A stretch of 64,000 bases of DNA from assembly GCA_009617715.1 (NCBI GenBank), contig VTFK01000567.1, positions 57,541-121,540 of the forward strand, read 5' to 3'. The translations under genes were made by a program, and so were the position numbers. The notes beneath the pieces are model-generated. The model saw nothing but the letters and a program-made list of their open reading frames with translations. It did no database searches and was not told the origin of the DNA. Origin of the DNA: Plectrocnemia conspersa (taxonomy: Eukaryota > Arthropoda > Insecta > Trichoptera > Polycentropodidae). Below, one piece after another: positions 47,460 to 59,291 of the stretch (position 1 is the stretch's first letter; each line of letters starts with the position of its first letter).

Positions 47460-47960
47460 TCGATAAACAGTTAAGGCGATAAAAAAAGAACCCAGAGCCA
47501 GGAAGGAAGGTCGCCTTCGCCAATAAATATATGATTAGTCATCGAAATGATATACAATTTGGCATTTCGATGAGCACGAAGAAGAAGAAGAAGAATGAGA
47601 CGAAGGTGGAGAAGAGTGTAAAAATAAAGATTGCCTCAAAACCGGTCGCGAAGGGCAAGTAGGATAAAGAGTTTGGGGCGCCAGGTGCCCGGTACCTGTG
47701 CGTACATATAAGAAGAAGTACCTGTACAAATATTTATCTCACGACACCCACCTGCATAGCCAGTTATTGGCGAGTGGCTATTTTTAGAAGCGGTCGTTAG
47801 AGCATACGCGAGTCTGACCGCGAGATTACAATTTATACAAGGCGGAGGTGGGCTACGTCATTGATGATGGAGTTAGAAGAAGCCTCGGGCCTTGGAAGAT
47901 TTTACCGAGTGCCACCGATGGATTTGCTCTATGTATAGCGTAGATAGGGACAGGTGCATT
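47460..47960 (+). other. GC-richer block with a 30-codon basic ORF
   Basis: A 500-base block of higher GC. An ATG at 47570 opens a 30-residue lysine-rich frame ending TAG 47660-47662 (MSTKKKKKNETKVEKS, then VKIKIASKPVAKGK). The GAAGAAGAA run makes this partly low complexity. No promoter or splice context settles whether it is translated. A regulatory element or an exon is equally possible. Confidence 0.25.
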
Positions 47961-48756
47961 AATAAGATAGGCATATTTATTTTTGCAAGCTCTTCTTAAT
48001 TACTTATTAATACGATGAGATATAATTACTTCTTTTTTATTACATATATCATTGATAAATAGGCTTTTCATCTAAACTTGGAGCTCTATAGTTTTCGAAA
48101 ATTGCTATTTGATAATTTATTATCAATAGTCATTTGAGTCAAGGTAACTGCTTGTTTACTTTCAATAGGTTTTACTTTCACTCGCTTCCAATGCTTTCGA
48201 ATACTGGAGAGAAATGTCAATTCAGAAAGGTAAAGGTATCTCAGACTAGGAATAGCATATTGTCGTCAGAGATTGTGATTTATTACCGCTGATATAAAAT
48301 TTAAAATAAGTAAAGAAGAGGAAAATGAGCAATTTATATTTGATTTCCTCTACAAAGGTTGTAATATATATTTTTAAATATTATGAACGAAATAACTTTT
48401 CTACATTAACTAGCAAATAAAAATACATGAATTTATAGTGAAATTCTAGCGATATTCATATTTGGACATTTCAAGTCTAAAATTTGATAACATATTTGGG
48501 TCCTGTTTGAATAAAAGTTTTCGATCTAAAGTCTCAGTAATTATTTTCAGCTTTCAGTTTAAATTTGTAAACGGCTTAGAGAATGGTTTAAAGTATTTTA
48601 ATTCAAATAGTTATACAATTTTTATGAGATGGCTGCGAGTTGGGTAAAAATCTAGTTCCTGGCAGAATATGAATTATGTAGTATGTTATATATGTTAAAA
48701 AGTTTTCAAGTGTTGAATCACGTCGGGGTCACCACTTTCAGTTTTTGACGCCAGAA

Positions 48757-49171
48757 AAATGTAGATGCCGCTATCAGGCGGTGGAGTCTTAGAATCTTTG
48801 CGGGCGTGTCGAGCTGTTTTATTGTCGGCTGTGATTTCGTGGAGCAGCTGGGATATGTCGTGATAGTGCAGGATGATCTGCTGATATGTCTCGTTTTTTG
48901 ATTAGCATTTGCTGCTGTGACTTCATGTCGTCTCTTCTCTGTGACTAAATGTCACACATTTTATAATGCTGATTCAAGATAGCTCTGACGAGTGAAAATG
49001 AGGAGTGTTATGCGTCAATTGCATCTCACCCATGAAAATAGAAACGGCCCAGATGGACATTATGGCAATTAATATCCAGAGGGTAAAATAACAATAGTGT
49101 AATTTGCAGTGTATAACTTACTGTCTATCGCGCATCCTTGCCAAATAAAAAGTATTTTTTTCAACGGTACT
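48757..49171 (+). repeat. Dispersed repeat family D, copy 2
   Basis: Uninterrupted relative of 40935-41520, sharing the TATTGTCGGCTGTGATTTCG core and flanking order. It lacks the nested MITE but has about 50 bases not in copy 1 before TTATAATGCTG. Confidence 0.75.
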
Positions 49172-49625
49172 TATCGTAGTTGAGACCCTTACAAAATAAA
49201 GAAGTAAACACACGTTAAAATAGAATTTAAAATAAAAAAATCGCAGAAAAATTTTTAAGTGGTTAAAAAATTTTTTTAGGTACTAGATATTAAAATAATA
49301 TAAAAAAATAAAATTAAAAATGCTTTTGTAAAGAAATCTACCTAATTCTTGTGGCTTTTGCCAAAAGGATTTTTGAGCTTTAAAGACACTAACAAACTGA
49401 ATTTTAACTCTTGAGTTGCAGTGTGATCAATGAAACTTTGTCGAGACTCGCTGCTCTACTTACTGTTTACAATAAAAAAGATTTTGTGTTATACATGTTT
49501 GTTATTTCGAAGTGAATATATAGTATTATTTATTGCAGGCTTTTTAATAATCATTTCTGTTAAATAAGTGAGAATCGGGTAAAAATTATGGTGAACTATT
49601 CTTGAAAAATAAACTCTCTTTTATA

Positions 49626-49912
49626 CAGTGGTGCCTTGGCTTTAATTCGTTCCGTGATGGAACTTGCAACTCAAATTACTCGTATGTCAAATCAATTTTC
49701 CACATTGAAATGAATTGAAATGCTATAATACATTTCAATTGAAATGGATTAACGGTTATTCAAATTATAAATAAATACATACTACCTAAATTAATGATAA
49801 CCTTTTTTTGCTCGCATGTCGAGACATTACTTGTATGTCAAATCAAATAAAAAAAATGCTCGTACCTCAAAATACCCGTAAGTCAAGTAACTAGTAAGTA
49901 GATGTTTCACTG
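49626..49912. mobile_element. Mariner/Tc1-type MITE, 287 bp
   Basis: Begins CAGTGGTGCCTTGGC after TA and ends TTTCACTG before TA. The interior contains TTCGTTCCGTGATGGAACTT, TCGTATGTCAAATCA and TCAATTTTCCACATTGAAAT, a motif series common in TA-targeting mariner-like elements of many animals. Only about 8 terminal bases pair clearly, but TCGTATGTCAAATCA-type motifs recur inverted near the right end. Confidence 0.65.
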
Positions 49913-50504
49913 TATAATTATGACTTTTTAAGATGTGGTTCAACACGAAATACGTGATTTTGCGTCTTCCTAGTTTGAGTTTAAATTTTAACATTATTAC
50001 AGTGTTAGGTACATCAGCAAATAACGGATCGTATGACCTATACATACGTTATTTAAAAACATGCAACTTCATATTGAAACAGACCTGAGAATACTTTCTT
50101 TCATATCTATTTATCTTTTGGTGCTTTGTTCTTGTTCGGACGTAGACGTCTACTGAGTTAATGTTTTCTATGACCCTCACGAATGTCCTTGATGACCTCA
50201 TCAAGCTGTTTCACCTGAACAGCTAATGGACTCAAAGATCAGTCCAATCCAATTACGGACTAACTTATTTTTAACCAGCCATCGTTTACTCCGTACTTTA
50301 CCCTCTATGATGTTTGGACCACATATTATGTATCTAAAATACTATATTTTAAAACAGTTGTTGCATATGCGTTGTACAATAATTTTTCAGCATTCTATAA
50401 AAACACTGCAGTTAAAATGATTGTTAAACTCTTTAAAAATACCATGTTTTTCACCCGTATGGTGGACTTGTCATCTTAATAAAAGCTTAGTGCAGTAATA
50501 ATAT

Positions 50505-51226
50505 TAGGTATTGCAATAATACGGAATTTTCAATATTGGTATTACCGAGAGAAAAAACAGACAAATACGTTTTTTATTTAAATGTAATTATTGAGAGTTA
50601 CTTATTGCTAATATTTAACAACAATGTTTAGTAAAGCATATTCCGTAGACTATTTATGTAAAAATATGTCAAAATATGGAGACAAAAATGTACAAATAGA
50701 AAAAAGAATCGTGTATACAATTTTTGTTTTCACTTCGCCAGTCATCCCTATCATAAAAAAGAGCGCGGTTATTTCTTTGTTACATAAGAGAATTACTCGA
50801 AACTGCTAGGTACTGTTAGATTTGCCTGAGATAAAGCAAATTTATTTCTTTTATGTTGACACGTCGCGCAAATACAGAAATACAAATAAATAAATGCGAA
50901 ATATCGGACGGTGGGAATTTTCGCATAAATAGTGTGGCCCTCTTGGACTAAAAGGGATAATATTATTCTACTTGATATCCTACCCCGATAAAACTACTTA
51001 GGCTAATCCTCTAATATGATCATCATTTTATTCTACGCTTTTGTTTTCAAGCAATATGGCCATCGTCGTTTTCGTAGTTTTAAGCTACGAAGATATCGTT
51101 TTTAACAAATAAGATGTACGCTAGTAAAAATATTTTTGGTACTACCGGTATTTCATTTTTTAATACCGGTACTACCAAAGGGAAGTTTTTGTTTCAATAC
51201 CGGTAATACCGGTATTGCAATCCCTA
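50505..51226. mobile_element. hAT-type non-autonomous element, 722 bp
   Basis: Left end TAGGTATTGCAATAATACGG and right end (inward) TAGGGATTGCAATACCGG are inverted repeats. Flanks are AATAATAT at 50497-50504 and ATTAATAT at 51227-51234, an 8-bp duplication with one change. ACCGGTA motifs repeat near the right end. A 61-codon frame at 50624-50809 shows no transposase motif. Confidence 0.8.
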
Positions 51227-51820
51227 ATTAATATACATGTGTCCATGTATTAAAAGATTTATTCCTGGTTCATAATGTTATAGTACATAATGAATAACGA
51301 CGTATTATAAGGACGACCGATAATGAGGTTTAGGACATCGATGACATGAGTCGTGCATTTTTGTTATTGTTGAGTAAGTCATCGCTAGACAGTACATAAA
51401 CGAGGTTGTCGAACATTTTTTTGTCTGTGATATAATATTTATTTTAAAACATTTAGTTTTCGATAATTAAACAATGAAATTTCAAATAAGTTTTATTTAT
51501 TTATTAAGAAAAAAAAATCCTTATTTAAAAATAGTGTGTTACAAATGCTCTTCTGAGTTTTCAGTGTCACAATTACAGTTGTCATTTTAAATTAACTATA
51601 CAAAATATGGTTAAACTAGATTATGTTGCGATTACCATAACATTGATTTTGGAGTCGGTTGATTCGGTGTAGAAACAAAATAATTATGGTCCAAGAATAG
51701 TTGTCACCGACATTTCCTCTCTCTGTCGATCCCAATCACGCGTTTACTGAAGTGCTCGTCATTAAAATAACTGCGTTGCAATATTTATCTATACAATTTA
51801 AACATTTACGCAACATGTTC

Positions 51821-51906
51821 TATAAATAGTATAAATTTTTGTGTGCTCACACAAGGCAGTGGTGGTGCGAGGTCAGATAGAGTTCACTCCGTGCTCCAAT
51901 GGAGAG
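51821..51906 (+). promoter_or_regulatory. TATA-containing putative promoter
   Basis: TATAAATAG at 51821-51829 is followed 25-37 bases later by Inr-like TCACAC (51847) and GCAGTGG (51857), then an exon-like GC-rich segment with an ATG at 51907. Orientation and spacing fit an insect core promoter. Inferred, not demonstrated. Confidence 0.4.
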
Positions 51907-52015
51907 ATGGCGTTCGCGAAACGTTTCGGCTGTTTCTTGCATCGGGTGACGCAAAAGCATACGATGGATGATAAAAAATGGCGAAGAAGAGCCGAAGGTC
52001 GAGCGGCGCGCACTT
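51907..52015 (+). CDS. Putative first coding exon, basic N-terminus, product unknown
   Basis: The ATG at 51907 opens 36 codons plus one base (MAFAKRFGCFLHRVTQK, then HTMDDKKWRRRAEGRAART), ending at a consensus donor CACTT|GTAAGT (GT at 52016). Composition is GC-rich against AT-rich surroundings. An ATG 8 bases upstream is out of frame. Open reading continues past the donor to 52215, so an unspliced 124-codon frame is a competing reading. I recognise no domain. No downstream exon was identified. It may be an alternative first exon of the long gene that begins at 20275, or a separate gene. Confidence 0.3.
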
Positions 52016-52094
52016 GTAAGTACACCTCGAACCAGTTTGACCAGTCGATTTTCGGTCATGTGACATTTTCCGCATTGCTAAAAGGTGCAAAGTT

Positions 52095-52240
52095 GAGCGT
52101 GACGTCAGCCGAGTTGGTCTCGGTTGGACTGAGTCAGTCACTGACTGCTGACTCGGCCGCACGCTCTGTCCGACAGAGATCTGATAAATCACTGGCATGC
52201 ACTGTGTGGCTATAAATAGACAAACCAGCTATTGGATAAC
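52095..52240 (+). promoter_or_regulatory. CRE, AP-1 and TATA cluster
   Basis: TGACGTCA (perfect CRE) at 52100-52107, TGAGTCA (perfect AP-1) at 52130-52136, further GTCACTGACT/GCTGACTC repeats, and TATAAATAG at 52211-52219 lie in promoter order on the plus strand. Initiation would be near 52240. This suggests a second, cAMP/bZIP-responsive core promoter about 390 bp downstream of the first TATA box. Confidence 0.4.
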
Positions 52241-52439
52241 CTCCCACCAACCCTGCTGGTTGCATCGGGTTCCTTGACACTTGAAATCTCTTTCTCTCTC
52301 TCATTGTTCCGTTGAGTCCTTTTGTGTGCGCACTCGCCATTATTATGTGATTCCTCGAGATACAGATTGACCTTTTCAGCGGCCAATCGACCACAACAAT
52401 GGAGACATTTTAGACGATGGGTGATCATAATTGCTTTTT

Positions 52440-52975
52440 GGGGGGGTGAAGATTGCGATTATCAGAGTAGGCCGAATACTTGTTGAAAACAGTTTTATAA
52501 ATAAAAATCATTTTTTTAAATTTAATTTAATCGAACATTTGAGATTTACAAGTGTCACAGAAGTAATCATCTGGAAACAGATCATTAAACCTCTTGCACA
52601 GTTCGATTTTTGAAATGTCGTACAGATTGTATTTGTCAATTACGCTGAGATGCATAGTTTTGTTCTTTATATTCCTATAAAAGTTAAATGTCTTGGCGTC
52701 GTTTATTTTGATTTTCCATTTGCTGTAGAAATTGTGCAGTTTCCACAAGCCACTTTCCAGCCTTCTAGCGATTATTTTTATGTTCGATAAACGCGTATCT
52801 CTAGGTCATCCGCATATATTACAAGTTGACAGTTTTGTGGCATAAAAAGTTCGTGATTGAATAATGAAAAAAAATAAAGACTTAGGATGCTGCTTTGTAG
52901 AACTCCCATTTCCTCCGAGTGAAGTTTTCCCCCCTGATTTCGACGGTTAATGAGATCATTAAAAGCAGAACTTCA
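52440..52975 (-). pseudogene. LINE reverse-transcriptase remnant, minus strand
   Basis: Minus-strand blocks are FNDLINRRNQGGKLHSEEMG (about 52960-52900), then VLQSSILSLYFFSLFNHELF (a decayed VPQGSILSPLLF), CQLVIYADDLEI with the catalytic YADD at about 52810, and KIKINDAKTFNFYRNIKNK at 52715-52660. Stops interrupt it. Only the RT palm end is kept. Whether it belongs to family B or a third family is undecided. Confidence 0.8.
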
Positions 52976-55250
52976 AGATTTATAAATACTTTTTAAAAAA
53001 AAGTAAGGTATTGGTCATTGTAAGGCGTAAAATGTTGTCTAAATTACGATTAAAGTATAAAATATAAAAATATATTAAAACTACATAATATTCAATTAAA
53101 ATATTTAGACACTTAATACTCAAAATTACCAGAATTAAAAAAAATACATTATAATACAAAAAAGTGCTATATACATATCTTGATGGAAAATTGCTAGTTA
53201 AAAAAAGTTACTGTTTAAATTCATAACTTGATGAAAAATTGTCATAGAATTGTTAGTTAATCCCTTATATTCATTTCACCTTTAGAAAATAGCTAGAGAT
53301 TCCATTATTTGTTAAATATATTAGATAAACTATATTATTTCCAAAACTACGCTTAGAACATTGTCTACGAAGAATAGCATTCTTAATAATAAGCATTAGA
53401 ATCCTATACCTGATTTTTTTCGCGCAGCTGTTTATTTTGGATAAGTAAACAATATTTAGCAAATACACATATAATAGTGAAAATTACAGATAGCTGCTAT
53501 CCTTCTTCTCATGATATTTATAAAAGCAAACCAAGTAGGTAAAAAAGGTCAAACTAACCACAAGTTTATCAGTAATATTTCTGTACTGTATGAAATGTAG
53601 GTTAAATTTGTTTATTCTACATAACCATAAGAATGTATTCTATTTTTTAAAACTGTTATTAAAATCCTAAAAAAAGTCTGATGAAATTTTTTTTTAATGA
53701 AAAATCAGAAGGTATTATTCTCAAAAACGGTTTTAGGTTTAAAGGTATGTTATTTTTTTCTAGGATAATAATAATAATACAATGACACTGTTTATTGCGA
53801 TTTATTTTTCTCTTATCGCTAACGGCATCCGCTTTCATGGATTTTTTCATAAATCTTGTGACCAACAGTTTTATTAGTAATCGTATATATGCGGAAATTG
53901 TTATCGGATTCTAAAAATAGCACTTTGATCGGCTGCATATTTACAAATTTGCATTCATTGTCGCAAATATAAATATGTATTGTCGTGTTGCGTAATTGCG
54001 CACTTTGTTATAAAGATATTCACTAGCTTAGTTAGCATTAGTCTCACACTTACATATATTCTAGTATTTTTATGACTATGTTATTAATAACATACATTTT
54101 ATTGTGGCAAAATTTATTGCTTTTAACACTTTTGTTTTCAAAAACATTTTAATATTCTTTTACAACTGGGTGTAATACACTTGGAAGCATTTAAAGTCAA
54201 GTTTTTAGATATATGAGTTTTAGAATTATTTGATTTTGTATATCGTTAGGGATCTACCTATTCACAAATGCTTCCTTATCTTCTTGACAGTTAAGCTTCG
54301 GGTATATTGAATAACCACTAAAACACAACACCTCTTTGTGTCATTGATCCCCGTTATCCAATTGTTTTCAAGTTATCCCAGGGATAACGGCGCGTGTTAT
54401 TTATAAACATGTCCAAATTGCCCAAATTGACTCTGACTCGTCGGCAATTGGACGCTGGTCGATAAATTGACAGCAATTAAAGCGTTAAGTCGATGATAAT
54501 TAAGAGCGGTATCAGCCAGCGGTTGGCCTATTGCGTTTCTAAAAATACAACTGTAACACTTCTGATACAGATAGAAATATTATTTAACCATTGCCCACGG
54601 TCTAGAAATGGCCATCCGTAATAACACTGGCTGTGGTGACGTTGAATTTTTCCGCTGGACTCGGACAAAAAAAAACGCGTCGATAGAAAATATTTTTACT
54701 ATCATTCGCCATAAAAAAATGGTTCTAGCCATTGGCCCCAAGCACGTGCCGAGTTCTTGAAGCGAGATAGCCGAAATTCCAACATACTAGTCAGGATTCC
54801 TGATCAGTTTGTGAGTCAGCTCGACAGATTCTCCAATAACATTATAACCGTTATCACCTGTCGCATGTGTGGTATAAAGAAGTATTAAATTTATTAAAAA
54901 AAACTATTAATGATATGGTGAAGTGCCTCTATATCGCAAAATATTTATCTTAATATCAATGTAAACTTGTAGTAAAGATAAATGAAAACTTAAAATAGGA
55001 TCGATATAAACCGTATGGTACGGAATGCTATTAAAGAGAGTGTGTTAATTATATTTTTATGAAGTGAAGCAACAACGAGGCATTACATATCATACCGGCT
55101 CGATTCTAAAATATGCTATGGGGCGATTATCCCCCAAAACTACGAGCCGAGTGATCTCTGTATAAGCCCATATATAACAATATTATGAAATCTCATTTTT
55201 ATCTCTGAAGGGAAGAGTTAAGTTTTCACTGAAAGCCTTTTAAACCAATG
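52976..55250. other. AT-rich stretch with one less AT-rich block
   Basis: 52976-54280 holds nothing recognisable. 54290-54860 is less AT-rich, apparently unique, and contains CACGTG, GTGACG and CCATTGGCCC motifs without an open frame; it might be a regulatory region. Confidence 0.3.
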
Positions 55251-55255
55251 CACAA

Positions 55256-56060
55256 TTGATGAATCTAGATTTAAATGGATCTAGTAATGTGCAAGGTTTT
55301 AATCTGAAGAACAAAAAGCAGATTTTTTATCCTAACATTCCGTCAGCAATGCGACCTGTCCCACATGGACCTAGAATACTTGTTTCTTCCCCTCCAGAAA
55401 CACTATACAATATTTTAGACAATATCGAAACAATGCCCTAAACATACAGAGATAACAATAATAGTTCTACTTGTACTGCTTCACATTAAGCTGAGTCTGA
55501 TGAAACAATTTGCCAAAGCCTTGTCAAAAGAATGAGAATGTTTTAAGTATCTCAGTGACCCTAGTTTGTCAAAGGCAATTCCCTAGTTTGTCAAAGCAGT
55601 GTTGAAGGAAGGCATTTTTTTTGGACCCGATATCAAAAAACTTATGAAGGTTAAAAAAATAGATACAAAAAAGAAAAAAATAGGAAAAAGGCGTGGAAAA
55701 TATTTTAATTTGTAACCAGCTTTCTTGGAAATAAAAAAAGTCAAACTACAAGTATATTTTTGAGATATGTTTATATAGAAAATTCAAGATTTTTGGCTGT
55801 AAAACATGAGTTTTAAAGTACATTTTCTTCATTCACATCTAGACTACTTTTCCGAAAATTTGTGTGGAGCAAGGTGAAAGATTTCACTAGGACACAAATA
55901 TAATGGAAATGCGATATCAGAGAAGACTGAATGTAAACATGATCGCGGATTATTGCTGGATGTTAAAAAGGGATGATCCCCAGCAAGTACAAATAATGAA
56001 GTTTTGAGGAAAAGAGTAAACGTTGATATAGAGACTTGTAAATATATTTTTGTATAAATT
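55256..56060 (+). pseudogene. Decayed copy of a widely repeated, unnamed animal protein family
   Basis: Plus-strand blocks in order are FYPNIPSAMRPVPHGP...VSSPPETL (55330-55400), KAVLKEGIFFGPDIKKLMK (55595-55650), VHFLHSHLDYFSENL (55819-55863) and GERFH (55875), then RYQRRLNVNMIADYCWMLKR (55913-55973). From memory, SAIRPVPH, LKEGIFVGP(D/Q)I, LHFLHSHLDYFPENLG, GERFHQDI and ADYCW.LKRD are the signature order of a high-copy, probably transposon-borne protein in arthropods and cnidarians. I cannot name it. Stops and frame changes between blocks make this a dead copy. Confidence 0.65.
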
Positions 56061-56103
56061 GGAAACTTTCTTAACAATTTTAGTTTTGATATTTGCGTAT
56101 TTC

Positions 56104-56207
56104 TGACAGGGATGCATTTTCTCTCTCTTGAATTTGGCCAGAATAATGCATGTTATTTAATGAAATACTATAAATTTTAATGAAATCGAAATATTAAAAA
56201 TTGACCA
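56104..56207 (-). repeat. Dispersed repeat family E, copy 3
   Basis: Inverted relative to the copies at 16494 and 19625. From 56207 leftwards it reads TTGGTCAATTTTTAATATTT, CGATTTCATTAAAATTTATA, GTATTTCATTAAAT, and then TGGCCA(A)ATTCAAGAGAG, matching 16558-16580. Confidence 0.6.
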
Positions 56208-56399
56208 ATGATTTCTGGTATATACTAAGTGTCAAAATTAAAGCATTATGACATTTTAAAAATATTTTATTGTCTTTTTGTGATATTACATTACGCGATA
56301 GAAAAAGACAGATGTAGTTTTTAGAATCAGCACTAAAAATTGTATAAAAATCAGTTAATAAAACTAAAACATTTTTCAAAAAATTTTTGCAGGTTTGTG

Positions 56400-57880
56400 T
56401 TATTAATTGATTATCTTATTGATGTATTTTCAAAAATTAGCCCGTGAGAAAATTTATTACTTAGCTCGTCAAAAACCGAAGCTAAAGATCTATTATTTTC
56501 AGATGGTATTATGCAAACCTTTCGGCAGTGCCTACCACGGTCGTCTTCAAGGTGAATCAATTCACTTAACCGTGAAAATTCACACCGCAGACTAGCCTGA
56601 AACGGAACGTGTTTAGGCATAAGTTGCATATAATTATGTATTCAAGGCTTTTCACTGTAATATCCCCAACAGACACGCCGCGAAGTGAAAAATCATCAGT
56701 AACAAGATAAACATCTAAAGTCCGGATCGTAAAACTCTTGTTTTGGCTAATTGCGATAACTGTCGTGTGTAAACTGAGACATGGCGAGTATTTGCACATC
56801 AGTGATTGCGTAACGTTTTGAAGGAGTATTTTTAACTACAGACTAGCTTAAAACGTCCAAAAGACGTTAAAATAAATTGTGTGTAAACAATGAAAAGTAC
56901 AGAAAAAACAGCGACAATAACAATGAGAATATGACACAAGAAAACAAAGATATATAATATTATGATTTAGGTCTTAATGCATGGAAATATTTCTTTATTC
57001 CATTTCTGCGGATTATCCTTGGAATAATTTTATATAAATTCAATAAAATATTCCCTTCAATAGTATTGAATCTACATATCCATGTATTATTAAATACTTA
57101 ATGATAAACTTCACTATAATTATAGAATGACCTAGAGAGTCGCGATCGCGTCCCATATTCTTACCCGTCGTGGCCAGAACGTCAACGCTTGAAAACACTC
57201 ATTTTACACTAGCCATCCAGCTTCACAAGGATGTTTTCAGCGATAGCTTATTATTTAAAATTAATAATAAACTAAAGATATTTAAAATCTATAATAAATT
57301 ATTAATATTTAAAATCCATAATAAAATAAAAAATATTTTTAATGTTGAAAAAAATATTTTGAATAAATCTGAAACTTTAAAATTAAAAAAAAAATTTAAA
57401 TTAGTGCTATACATTTTTGTGTAGTTTACTTTCAAAGGCGTCAGTAAGAGGGATTTTTGCAATACTGTCTGCTTAGTAGTTGGTTGGTAATGAATAGTAC
57501 TTATTTTGAAACTTTGCCCCTTTTTGTTGAAAATGTTTTTTCAAGCGAAGTTTTAAAAATTCTCTAAAAACTAAAACTTTAAATTGCCAACGTACATATT
57601 TTTTCTGTATAGAGAAGCTAATACATATCCACATTATTTATATTATATTTTAAATCTATAAACTAAAAAAATATTTAAAAAAACATTTTTCTTAGAATTT
57701 GATGATTTTTATACATATTTTGATAAATGTTTTACAATTTAAATCATTAAAATCAATTTCGTTCGTTAAAATCAATTTAGTTCGTTCTCAAGCGCGGGAC
57801 TTCCCAAATTTGCTTACATCTGACAGTTCTTCTGTCACATCTGGCAAGCGGTCGCTGTGCCCGCTGCGAAATATGTTATA
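56400..57880. other. No supported gene
   Basis: 56400-56830 is less AT-rich and partly open on the minus strand (72 and 77 codons) with no motif I know. The rest is AT-rich. Confidence 0.3.
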
Positions 57881-57884
57881 ATCG

Positions 57885-58490
57885 CGGCACTTTTGTTACG
57901 AAGTGACAATTGAAGATGCTTCAAGTGATGCAGCATTTGAAATTATAGACAAAACTATAAATTGTGGGTGTGCCAGTAAGTGTTTAGTTATAAATGAATA
58001 ATATAACACGGTTATTCTAACAAAATTACTATTGACTTTCCAGGATCTAATATTAAAAGACAAATAGCGTTGATTTGGCAATTAAAGGTATACATACCGA
58101 AGTTAATTAAACATATTACAATGCTAGTAATAATGAAAAATCTCGTATTGGTGTAAACAAAAAGTTACATTTTACCCACTATATAGTATCGTTTACAGTT
58201 AATTTTCAGAAGCAATGATAGATCTAATAACATTTACGTATGCCAAACAATTAATATATGACATATTGTGACAATTTTGTAGAAGATGAAGAGATGCCAA
58301 TCTACATGTTTAATCCTCTACAGTACATCCAACAATTTGGTTCTTCGGTTGTCGTTTAAATTTAATTTATGGATTATATTAGTAGTAATAATGTGTTCAA
58401 TGTTTACTCTTGATAAGAGTCTTATTGTTTTTTAATTATTTTTCAGAAGCAATGATGGAACAATTTGATGACCTATATGGCTACAAGTAG
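57885..58490 (+). other. Possible exon fragments of an unassigned gene or element
   Basis: A frame reading CYEVTIEDASSDAAFEIIDK then TINCGCA ends at a GTAAGT donor (GT at 57976). CTTTCCAG at 58036-58043 precedes a 44-base segment (SNIKRQIALIWQLK) ending at GTATAC (58088), and the phases of these two agree. A later TTTTTCAG (58441-58448) precedes an EAMMEQFDDLYGYK frame that is out of phase, and a similar TTTTCAGAAGCAATGAT occurs at 58206. The AT-rich setting makes chance splice sites likely. Confidence 0.2.
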
Positions 58491-58949
58491 AATTGGTATA
58501 TATAAACAAAGAGTTTATCTTCTCATGTTGAAGTCACATACTACATAAGTTTGATGTAACTGAATATCTTAAATTTGGCTATTCAGAAAGAGGAATGATG
58601 GCACAGAACAAAAATTGTACATATTTTGCCACATCGGAATTAAAAAAAACCCACTCTTAGATATTTTGGCTATCGATTATTCCAGGTATGCAATCACATA
58701 TTTATAATCATTGTAAAATGTCGTTTATTAGATAACATCCAAGAAACTACACATTTATAAGCTATCCATTGGCTGATATATATAGCGTCAGCGCCGATTT
58801 GATCGACATTAACTTTCAATCCTCATACATACTAAGGATTTATTACACGTTCACATTTAAATCATACATGGTTTATTTGCAATTTTTAAAATCTAACGTA
58901 TATGCGTATTAAATCGGAAAGCAATGATAATGTTTATGTAATATAAAAG

Positions 58950-59291
58950 AAAAACTCACTTTTCGGCCTCGGAGCCCGGCGACGGGATTTCAAAATTTGA
59001 AGATTTCATTACAAAGATTGTTTTATGATTGTTTATCTAATTTAATCAATGTATTCTTCTTATCCTAAACACATTATGTATATATTTAATTTTCATAGTT
59101 ATAACACACCTAGTTAATTTGCAATCCGATTATTTATTAAAGCAAAAATTCACTTTTAAGCATCGGAGCCAGTCGCCGGGAATTCAAAATTTGAAAATTT
59201 CATTACGAAGATTATTTTATGATTGTTTTTCTAGTTTAATCAATGTATTCTTCTAATCCTCAACACATTATGTATATATTTAATTTTTATT
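58950..59291 (+). repeat. Tandem duplication, 194-bp period
   Basis: Units of about 148 bases begin near 58950 and 59144. They share TCACTTTT, GCCTCGGAGCC/GCATCGGAGCC, TTCAAAATTTGAA, TTTTATGATTGTTT and the ending ACACATTATGTATATATTTA, with roughly one difference in ten. A GCCGGGAATTC/GACGGGATTTC difference lies in the GC-richer part. Confidence 0.85.
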
